Of a stretch of DNA of 61,029 nucleotides, positions 55,943 to 61,029 are shown in pieces (the stretch's first letter is position 1; each line of letters begins with the position of its first letter). The stretch is from a virus. The stretch is taken from IMG/VR virus record IMGVR_UViG_3300045257_000102, positions 1 to 61,029 of that record, one strand, 5' to 3'. The notes below the pieces were generated by a model. That model was not told where the DNA came from and did not search any database. It was given only the letters and a program-made list of their open reading frames with translations. The position numbers and the translations under genes were made by a program.

Positions 55943-56490
55943 CCATCCCACGAAGAGACTGGCGACTGTGGCAACCGAGCAGCCCGCTGCGCCGGCTTAA
56001 AGACAATGTCGTCTGGATGGCGGATCACCTGAAGTACACCGGGGCGCATCTCACTTATAAGACCGTCGGAGGCACTAGCCATCTGGCATACTGCGGGCTT
56101 CCTCCCTGCTCGAATTGCAACGCCGGCACGATTAAATCTTCGTATTCCACGACGCTGGCCGGATTTGCCGACGTTGGCTGCGATTGCAGTTGGTTGAATG
56201 GCCGCACGTTCGTTATTACCCAAGATTTAGTCGATGGATGCGCTTTCTTGTATACAGGGACCACAGCCGGCGGGTGTGCTGCCGCGATCAATTTCCGCTT
56301 TAACCCGACTCAAATTTTCTGTGAGATCAGCGTTGTAACGGGGGCATTTACGTCCGCGTTCGATTACGTCCTAGCAAAGACCACCCCCTATGATTGCAGT
56401 GGTCCATTCACGCTGACATTCTCTACTACGGTCGGCGGTGCTGTCCCATGCAATCTCGCTATACATCCCGCCAGCGTTACGTTTAGCTGA
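55936..56490 (+). CDS. Cys-rich tail-region protein
   Basis: A 184-residue protein with about ten cysteines (CGLPPCSNCNAG, CDCSWL, CAFLY). The layout suggests a disulfide-rich beta protein at the tail tip. It overlaps the mobile nuclease by 7 bases and shares its stop base with the next start (TGATG). Confidence 0.6.
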   Translation: MLAIPRRDWRLWQPSSPLRRLKDNVVWMADHLKYTGAHLTYKTVGGTSHLAYCGLPPCSNCNAGTIKSSYSTTLAGFADVGCDCSWLNGRTFVITQDLVDGCAFLYTGTTAGGCAAAINFRFNPTQIFCEISVVTGAFTSAFDYVLAKTTPYDCSGPFTLTFSTTVGGAVPCNLAIHPASVTFS

Positions 56491-56783
56491 TGCACTCGTG
56501 GCCCGATAAACCTTGGCCAAACCGAATTGTCTGCAAAGCCTGCGGCTTAGAAGTTTCTCCGCACGATCCGAACTTTGATCCGGCGAAAGTCGAACCGCCA
56601 TGCGGCAAGCCCGGCCTCGGCGACCGCGTAGCGCGGTTTATCTACCGCTGGATTCGGAGCAAGCCGTGTGCGGGCTGTCGGAAACGGCAAGCGTGGCTCA
56701 ACCGCCATCCACGGCTCGCGATGGCTGTCTCAATCGCGGGCGCGGCGTTTATCGCCTGGACCGTGCTGCGAATGCTGTGGTAG
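56490..56783 (+). CDS. Zinc-finger protein with C-terminal membrane helix
   Basis: A 97-residue protein. CKACGLEVS and a later CGKP make one metal site; CAGCRKRQAWLNRH is a recurring phage motif; one membrane helix closes it (AMAVSIAGAAFIAWTVL). Similar zinc-plus-helix proteins appear in phages near distal tail genes. Function unknown. Confidence 0.65.
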   Translation: MHSWPDKPWPNRIVCKACGLEVSPHDPNFDPAKVEPPCGKPGLGDRVARFIYRWIRSKPCAGCRKRQAWLNRHPRLAMAVSIAGAAFIAWTVLRMLW

Positions 56784-56811
56784 AATCAGCGCGAGCCAAG
56801 CAGTAAAAGCC

Positions 56812-56997
56812 ATGAAAATTCAACTTTGGGCTAACGGCGATTCGCAAGTCGCGACCTGTTGCTGTGAAGAGGGCAATGAGGTTGCACGCTGTGATATGGA
56901 CGATCCTCGCCTTTTGCTAGAATTCGAGGCGGACAGCTACCGAGAGGCGTTTTCTAAGATGCACGAATTCAACGGCTGGGAACCGTGGGAAGAATGA
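56812..56997 (+). CDS. Small acidic protein
   Basis: A 61-residue acidic protein with CCC near residue 17. Start 56812 is the first good ATG after the preceding gene. It may be a small regulator; unknown. Confidence 0.6.
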   Translation: MKIQLWANGDSQVATCCCEEGNEVARCDMDDPRLLLEFEADSYREAFSKMHEFNGWEPWEE

Positions 56998-57001
56998 CGC
57001 C

Positions 57002-57157
57002 ATGAACGAAACCGAAGCGACAATCGACGGACAGACGATTACCGTCTACAACGACCCCGAATGGACTGGCCGAGATGTCAGCCAAGGTGAGAGAGTCTAC
57101 GTCATGCTTGAACCGGGCGAAGGCCAATGGGTCATCGTGTCGGCCGACCAGGATTAG
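57002..57157 (+). CDS. Small acidic protein (51 aa)
   Basis: A 51-residue acidic beta-like protein (ATIDGQTITVYNDPEW, then RVYVMLEPGEGQWVIV). Its end overlaps the minus-strand operon tail to tail by four bases. It is the last of the plus-strand structural series. Confidence 0.6.
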   Translation: MNETEATIDGQTITVYNDPEWTGRDVSQGERVYVMLEPGEGQWVIVSADQD

Positions 57158-57417
57158 CCGCTGATCGGCTGACTTCTCTGTTTCGCCACGTAAGCGGCAA
57201 TCTTCGCGTCGCGTTCGGCTCTTTCGCTTTCGCGCTTCTCGTGGTCAGCCTGGCACGCAGCTATCGCCAATTCCAGCGTCTCGTGCTTACCGAGGTCCAG
57301 GTCGCAGCAGTCGCGTCGAATCGCATAGAAGCTGCGAGGCTCAAGCGTCTCGATTATCTCGTAGTCTCGCGCATGCCAAATCGTTCTATGCCAGTTGAGT
57401 GCCATCATGGTGGGCAT
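57154..57417 (-). CDS. Minus-strand small protein, third of integrase operon
   Basis: An 87-residue protein (NWHRTIWHARDYEIIETLEP, then a helical Glu/Arg-rich end). Starts 57417, 57408 and 57405 are possible. It begins two bases after the preceding minus-strand stop. Unrecognised; its placement suggests prophage-state expression. Confidence 0.6.
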   Translation of the reverse strand: MPTMMALNWHRTIWHARDYEIIETLEPRSFYAIRRDCCDLDLGKHETLELAIAACQADHEKRESERAERDAKIAAYVAKQRSQPISG

Positions 57418-57418
57418 T

Positions 57419-57598
57419 CTACGGTCCCGTGATTGGCGGCGGAAGAGGCACCTGGCGCCATTCAGCTTGGTCCTTTTTTTCAGCCTTGCGGCGGTTGATT
57501 AGCTCTTGAGCCATGCTTTCAACTTCGATCGGCCGGGCCTCAGTACCATCTAAGAGGATATGATAAAGCCGTTTGATACTGACTGGCTTGGGTTCCAT
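57419..57598 (-). CDS. Minus-strand small protein, second of integrase operon (59 aa)
   Basis: A 59-residue protein (SIKRLYHILLDGTEA, then ESMAQELINRRKAEKKD). It ends WRQVPLPPPITGP, echoing the end of the integrase-like protein (RSVPLPPPIS). The shared tail suggests duplication. Function unknown. Confidence 0.6.
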   Translation of the reverse strand: MEPKPVSIKRLYHILLDGTEARPIEVESMAQELINRRKAEKKDQAEWRQVPLPPPITGP

Positions 57599-57631
57599 TG
57601 CCGTTATCCTACCGACCGATCTCGGGCCGCG

Positions 57632-57958
57632 TCAAGAAATCGGTGGCGGTAGTGGCACCGACCGCCGCGTAATCCTGGCCACGTCATAGCTGCGGGCAAA
57701 GACGGTTGAACCTGCTGCCCCCGTCTCAAAAGCATCCCGCCAGAGCATGAGAATCGACGTGCGATTCCCCCGTACAGTATCCGGCCTTAGCCCGCATTCC
57801 TTCCGGTAGAACAGCCAGCCATTGAGCAGGTCGTCGCAGAGCGGCACATCGCCGGCCCACCTGTCGAACAGCTTAGCCGCGTTGCGAAGTTGCTGGATTG
57901 TCGAATCGGCCAGGTCGTGGCTGAGCACGTAGCGATCGACATAAGAGGTGAAATGCAC
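57632..57958 (-). CDS. Integrase core-binding (SAM-like) domain only
   Basis: A 108-residue protein starting at a GTG with AGAGGG upstream. It matches the N-terminal core-binding domain of tyrosine recombinases: YVDRYVLSHDLADSTIQQLR, DRWAGDVPLCDDL, LRPDTVRGNRTSILMLWRDA. It stops at the interdomain linker (VPLPPPIS), where an integrase would continue into the catalytic domain with its R-H-R-Y residues. No catalytic domain is found anywhere in the window. It lies just downstream of the tRNA-Pro-like attP and opposite the excisionase-like gene. Either a broken integrase or a domain-only regulator of recombination. Confidence 0.75.
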   Translation of the reverse strand: MHFTSYVDRYVLSHDLADSTIQQLRNAAKLFDRWAGDVPLCDDLLNGWLFYRKECGLRPDTVRGNRTSILMLWRDAFETGAAGSTVFARSYDVARITRRSVPLPPPIS

Positions 57959-58036
57959 GGCCGACCCTCTGGTTTGGTCTCCGTGCGGTGTTTCACAACA
58001 TGCTAGTTAGAGGGGGTTTAGGATGCAAATAGTCCA

Positions 58037-58083
58037 CCACGTTCGGGACGTAGAGGTCGCATGTTCGAATCATGTCGCCCCGA
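58037..58083 (+). other. Putative attP: 3' half of a tRNA-Pro(CGG) gene
   Basis: The 47 bases fold as the 3' part of a tRNA: anticodon arm CCACG/CGTAG (one mismatch) with loop TTCGGGA (anticodon CGG), a 5-base variable loop, T-stem GCATG/CATGT with loop TTCGAAT, and acceptor strand CGCCCCG plus A. No matching 5' acceptor strand CGGGGCG or D-arm is present. Phage attP sites often copy the 3' end of the tRNA gene used as attB. Flanked by integrase-like and excisionase-like genes. Confidence 0.75.
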
Positions 58084-58168
58084 CTGACAGGCGGCAGATG
58101 CGTCATTCCGCGAGGTCTGACGGCGGCTGAGCAATTCGGGCCGTTTTGAACATCTGCCGTTTGTCGTA

Positions 58169-58196
58169 TTGAAAACCCTAGGCAATACAGTACACT
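58169..58196 (+). promoter_or_regulatory. Promoter of the excisionase-like gene
   Basis: TTGAAA (58169-58174), 16 bases, then TACACT (58191-58196). Transcription would start near 58203, at or next to the ATG at 58204, so the message may be leaderless. AAAACCCTAGG overlaps the spacer; a related copy lies at 58430 (CAAAACCCTAGACG). Confidence 0.55.
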
Positions 58197-58203
58197 AAGG
58201 GCC

Positions 58204-58443
58204 ATGTCCGTGGCAATAGGCGACTATCTGACGTGCAAGGAAGTGGCTGAACGGCTGAACGTGAGCCGTTGCCGAGTCCACCAGTTCGTGGCCGAAAAGC
58301 GGCTCAAAGGCGAAATCGTCGCCGGGACCATCTTTTTTCACGTCAAGGAAGTCGCGAAATTCGAGAAATCCCCTAGGAAAAACGGCCGCCCGAGAAAATC
58401 TGAAAAATCTCGGAAACGGGGCTTGCAAAACCCTAGACGATAG
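58204..58443 (+). CDS. Excisionase-like helix-turn-helix protein
   Basis: A 79-residue protein with a winged helix of the excisionase/HTH_17 type (YLTCKEVAERLNVSRCRVHQFVAEKRLKG shared over two segments, then IVAGTIFFHVKEV) and a very basic tail. Excisionases (Xis) bend DNA at attachment sites and can also repress. It is right next to attP and reads away from the integrase-like gene, so directional control is likely. Its promoter places the start at the first base of the message. Confidence 0.75.
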   Translation: MSVAIGDYLTCKEVAERLNVSRCRVHQFVAEKRLKGEIVAGTIFFHVKEVAKFEKSPRKNGRPRKSEKSRKRGLQNPRR

Positions 58444-58542
58444 ATTAGCCTTGCATCTTGTTGATTGAACGCTCGGCCATGCGGCTTCAAAACCGCTGGA
58501 CAGCATTTACCACGAATTGCCTTCTTACGCGGCATCTCTCCG
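58444..58542 (+). other. 99-base gap before the MT-A70 gene
   Basis: No gene is supported here. An in-frame extension of the methyltransferase to 58465 has no ribosome site. A stretch (GCGGCTTCAAAACCGCT) looks like a tRNA-Sec anticodon arm by chance but lacks any T-arm or acceptor strand. Confidence 0.5.
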
Positions 58543-59526
58543 ATGGCCACCGCAATCGCCAAGCGCGACCCACGCGACTTTTCATTTCCGGGGTTCACTC
58601 TCTCGGCAACCGGAATGCAGGTCGAGGGCGACCCGACTTTCGACGAATGGCTTCGTGTCGGGCATCTCCTGGAGCGGATTGAGGGCGCTGCCCAATGGTG
58701 GGTCGGAGATTGGCTAAACTTCGGCGATGGCCGTCCGCAATGGGGCGACAAGTATGAGCAGGCGATAAGCATATTCAATCGTTCTTACGACACGATTGCT
58801 CAATACAAATGGGTTGCTAAGAACGTCGAATTTTGTAGCCGGCTACAAAATTTGTCGTGGTCCCACCATCAAGAGGTCGCCGACCTGGACCCCGAAGAGC
58901 AAAAAGAACTACTTGCAGCCGCCGCTCCCGAGGCTCCAGACAAGCCGCCACGGATGACCCGCGAAGAATTGCGCCGCGAAGTGCGGCAACGCCGCCTCGC
59001 TCAACGTCCCGATGCGCCACCGCTTCCAAAATCAAAGTTCAATCTAATCTACGCGGACCCGCCTTGGCGTTACGACTACAGCAAATCCGACAGCCGAAAA
59101 ATCGAAAACCAATATCCCACGCTGGAGGTTGACGAGATTTGCGAACTACCGATTGCCAAGTCGTGCGCCGATGACTGCGTTCTCTTCCTCTGGGCGACCA
59201 GTCCGAAACTTCCAGAGGCGATGCGAGTCGTGGTGTCGTGGGGATTCACCTACCGAACGTGCATGGTTTGGGTGAAGGACAAAATCGGCATGGGCTACTA
59301 CGCCCGGCAGCGACATGAACTTCTCTTGATCGCCACGACTGGCGAGCCGTCGGTTCCCGATGAGAGTGTTCGCCCAGATTCAGTCATTCAGGCCCCGCGA
59401 GGAGAGCACAGTCGCAAGCCAGATTCTGTCTATGCAATGTTGGAGAGCATGTATCCCAAGAGCAAATACCTCGAATTATTTTGCCGCACGCCCCGCAAGG
59501 GCTGGAAGGCATGGGGGAACGAATGA
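58543..59526 (+). CDS. MT-A70-type adenine-N6 methyltransferase
   Basis: A 327-residue protein. The catalytic motif is ADPPWRYDY (171-179), followed by the MT-A70 hallmarks LFLWATSPKLPEAM and FCRTPRKGWKAWGNE. The first 130 residues are helical (HLLERIEGAAQWWVGDWLNFGD, then HHQEVADLDPEEQKELL) and may bind DNA. Phage MT-A70 enzymes make N6-methyladenine in DNA. ATG 58543 was selected; 58465 is in frame but unlikely. It overlaps the next gene by ATGA, coupling it to a probable nuclease. Confidence 0.9.
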   Translation: MATAIAKRDPRDFSFPGFTLSATGMQVEGDPTFDEWLRVGHLLERIEGAAQWWVGDWLNFGDGRPQWGDKYEQAISIFNRSYDTIAQYKWVAKNVEFCSRLQNLSWSHHQEVADLDPEEQKELLAAAAPEAPDKPPRMTREELRREVRQRRLAQRPDAPPLPKSKFNLIYADPPWRYDYSKSDSRKIENQYPTLEVDEICELPIAKSCADDCVLFLWATSPKLPEAMRVVVSWGFTYRTCMVWVKDKIGMGYYARQRHELLLIATTGEPSVPDESVRPDSVIQAPRGEHSRKPDSVYAMLESMYPKSKYLELFCRTPRKGWKAWGNE

Positions 59527-60062
59527 GCTTCACGGATGATCTCGAAATGTCTCACTCGTATTCAGACGCCCCGTGGTGGGAGGAAGTCTATCGCGCAGCC
59601 TTCCCGACGTTCAGCAGCATGACAGATCACAGGCAGAATGGAGAACACCAAAGAGCGGGAATCGACCGCTCGATCACCCTGGCGAATGCCAAACAACTTT
59701 TGATCGATGAGAAGGTGAGAGGCCGCAACAGAAAAACAGGGCGCGTCTATGAGGACATTGCCCTGGAATATCTGAGCGACCGAGACCGAGGCGCGCCGGG
59801 CTGGGTTTGCAAACCGCTTCGCGCTGACTTCATTGCCTATGCAATCGCGCCGCTTGGGCGTTGCTACTTACTGCCAGTCATTCAATTGCAGGCGGCATGG
59901 GACCGCCGCAAGGACGAATGGTTGTCGGAATATCGAACTATTGAAGCGCAAAACGATTGGTGGGTGACGCTCTCGCTTTGTGTTCCCGTCGAGGTGCTTT
60001 TCCCGGCAATTGGATCATGCCTTCGCGTTGAATTCACGCCCGCAGAAGTTCAGGACATTTAA
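59523..60062 (+). CDS. PD-(D/E)XK-like protein coupled to MT-A70
   Basis: A 179-residue protein. The pattern GIDRSITLANAKQLLIDEKVRGR, then YEDIALEYLSDRDRGAPGWV and LRADFIAYAI resembles a restriction-endonuclease fold (Asp in GID, Glu-x-Lys in DEK). Proteins of this look recur in phages without a fixed name. ATGA overlap with the methyltransferase hints at a modification-nuclease pair, or that the nuclease targets unmodified host DNA. Activity unproven. Confidence 0.65.
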   Translation: MSFTDDLEMSHSYSDAPWWEEVYRAAFPTFSSMTDHRQNGEHQRAGIDRSITLANAKQLLIDEKVRGRNRKTGRVYEDIALEYLSDRDRGAPGWVCKPLRADFIAYAIAPLGRCYLLPVIQLQAAWDRRKDEWLSEYRTIEAQNDWWVTLSLCVPVEVLFPAIGSCLRVEFTPAEVQDI

Positions 60063-60086
60063 CCCACAGAACCGAAGGACCGACCC

Positions 60087-60377
60087 ATGAACAAGTATCA
60101 GATCACTTTCAAGGACCGCACCGAGCAGCGCCAGTACGTCATCGAAGCCCGCACCTTCGACGACGCACGCGACTGTGCCGACGACCTACCGCACAGCGAT
60201 TGGGAGATTGTGTCGATTTTGCGCGTGCGGGATTCCGAGGCCCGCAACGGAAGCCTTGCGATTGTGGAGAACTGGCGGCGGGAGCAGGTTTTCGTCCGGG
60301 AGCTGGAGAGGCGAAATCACCCATCAATCCCCGAGGTGTTAAATGCCGCAGGAAGTAATCCTTGGCCTGTTGATTGA
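60087..60377 (+). CDS. Small acidic protein, unknown
   Basis: A 96-residue protein (KYQITFKDRTEQRQYVIEARTFDDARDC) of alpha/beta look, starting after GAAGGACC. It overlaps the next gene by 35 bases. Confidence 0.7.
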   Translation: MNKYQITFKDRTEQRQYVIEARTFDDARDCADDLPHSDWEIVSILRVRDSEARNGSLAIVENWRREQVFVRELERRNHPSIPEVLNAAGSNPWPVD

Positions 60378-60921
60378 CGGCGAAGCAAAACGCGATGCAA
60401 TCCACGTAGCGGTCGCTCCAGCGATCGCTGACGACTTCATGGCACCGGGCGCTGAAGTCGGATTTGTCGCGCCCGGTGACTGCTCCCGTGTCGGATTCGC
60501 AGAGAAGAAGATTGGCATCGTCGATCCTTTTCTTAAAAAGGCCGTCAGGCCTGGAGAGCGATTCTGGATACTGCTTTTTCAGAAGTCCGTCACGTCTCTG
60601 CGACACGCCTGGACGCACCCGGCTTTTCCCGACGAAGCGGTTTCCGAATCGGTGGCGATGGCGAGCGATCCCGGCGACGGAGAAAAGGCCAAGAGGCGAA
60701 TCGAAACTATTGCCGCTGCGCTTGACCTCACCTACACGGCACTGATGCGTGGGGCAAAGGAATGGCTCGACTATGAAGAATATCAGACGGAGATTGGCCG
60801 CGAGCACTGGCGCGACACGTTTCCTATTTACTGCGAGGAGTTTTGGAAGTGTTACGAGATCGTGACAGGAACGCCAGTGCCAGAGGAAAAACGCCAACAG
60901 TTCTTTAGCTGCTCGTGCTGA
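60343..60921 (+). CDS. Conserved phage protein of unknown function
   Basis: A 192-residue protein of a recurring phage type: the start ends in AKRDAIHVAVAPAIA, then GIVDPFL and PGERFWILLFQKSVTSLRHAWTHPAF, followed by a helical C-terminal half (AALDLTYTALMRGAKEWLDYEEY). It closes the genome and ends inside the terminal repeat, so it continues across the circular junction unbroken. Function unknown. Confidence 0.75.
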   Translation: MPQEVILGLLIDGEAKRDAIHVAVAPAIADDFMAPGAEVGFVAPGDCSRVGFAEKKIGIVDPFLKKAVRPGERFWILLFQKSVTSLRHAWTHPAFPDEAVSESVAMASDPGDGEKAKRRIETIAAALDLTYTALMRGAKEWLDYEEYQTEIGREHWRDTFPIYCEEFWKCYEIVTGTPVPEEKRQQFFSCSC

Positions 60922-61029
60922 CATTGACTCACGTTTTCGTCCGGTCCGGTCACGACATGCGATTTCCCAGTGGAGATTGAGAGGAGGAAGGCGACGTGAT
61001 TCACATTCGTATCGACAACGAACGAAGGA
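60903..61029. repeat. Terminal direct repeat, right copy
   Basis: Exact copy of bases 1-127. It contains the stop of the last gene and the start of the first gene; in the closed genome it is present once. Confidence 0.95.

Noticed and set aside
57993-58205. Minus-strand 70-codon frame over attP
   Set aside because: Its GDMIRTCDL segment is the false peptide typical of a reversed tRNA 3' end; no ribosome site.
58470-58500. Possible tRNA-Sec fragment (GGCTTCAAAACCG)
   Set aside because: Only the anticodon-like arm matches; no T-arm, acceptor strand or long variable arm nearby.
1-61029. CRISPR array, insertion sequence or rRNA
   Set aside because: No regularly spaced repeats, no transposase with inverted ends, and no rRNA-like sequence were seen.

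Overview
The window is a complete circular phage genome. Bases 1-127 are repeated exactly at 60903-61029, so the non-redundant genome is about 60,902 bp, either a circle or a circularly permuted molecule opened by the assembler. Its gene set is that of a tailed double-stranded DNA phage of siphovirus type: small and large terminase, lambda-type portal, Mu-F-like head protein, protease-scaffold, major capsid, connectors, tail tube, tail chaperone with a probable -1 frameshift, a 400-residue tape measure and tail fibres. A 3' half of a tRNA-Pro(CGG) gene lies between an integrase-like gene and an excisionase-like gene, which suggests a temperate phage with attP there. The host is probably a planctomycete: one secreted protein starts with a LEPR-XLL-like motif (LESRLMLS), and several secreted Trp-, Gln/Val- and Cys-rich proteins have a planctomycete look. 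This is inference; no host sequence is present.

Layout. 94-1387: six tiny translationally coupled early genes. 1371-5358: a recombination and replication module (Cas4/RecB-like nuclease, Sak4-like ATPase, SSB-like protein, replication-initiator-like protein and a zinc protein). No polymerase, primase or helicase is recognisable, so the phage probably borrows the host replisome. 5432-10249: DNA modification and nucleases (an N4/N6 methyltransferase, a PAPS-reductase-like protein, a C5 methyltransferase with a second plausible gene embedded in another frame, an HNH homing endonuclease and a Vsr-fold nuclease). 10274-13532: a zinc-ribbon/coiled-coil protein, small coupled genes, a CsrA-like protein, a hairpin-rich noncoding stretch with a tRNA-Met-like gene, and an AP2-HNH endonuclease.

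13558-23340 is a cargo island with little resemblance to ordinary phage genes: an S53 serine-carboxyl peptidase, tiny membrane proteins, a spanin-like protein, a glycoside-hydrolase-like protein, a secreted Trp-repeat protein, a di-heme cytochrome c peroxidase-like protein and further secreted or membrane proteins. 23431-26133 holds small genes with holin candidates and ends at a terminator. 26212-33398 carries surface proteins (IPT/beta-helix tailspikes and a secreted beta-helix). 33401-43113 is packaging and head. 43113-51954 is decoration, a glycosyltransferase, connectors, tail tube, chaperone and tape measure. 52288-56997 is the distal tail with an AP2-HNH insertion behind its own promoter. 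57154-58443 is the integration region, with a minus-strand operon (integrase N-terminal domain only), attP and an excisionase-like gene. 58543-60921 holds an MT-A70 methyltransferase, a coupled PD-(D/E)XK-like protein and two conserved small genes.

Almost all genes are on the plus strand and most neighbours overlap by 4 bases (ATGA), so expression is mainly by long translationally coupled operons divided by a few strong hairpins (about 3920, 12649-12984, 23381, 24178, 26160, 26660-26790). Three places carry a duplicated 3' tail of one gene at the end of the next gene or segment, which looks like a footprint of gene insertion or duplication. No peptidoglycan hydrolase could be recognised; lysis may rely on the unusual secreted enzymes.
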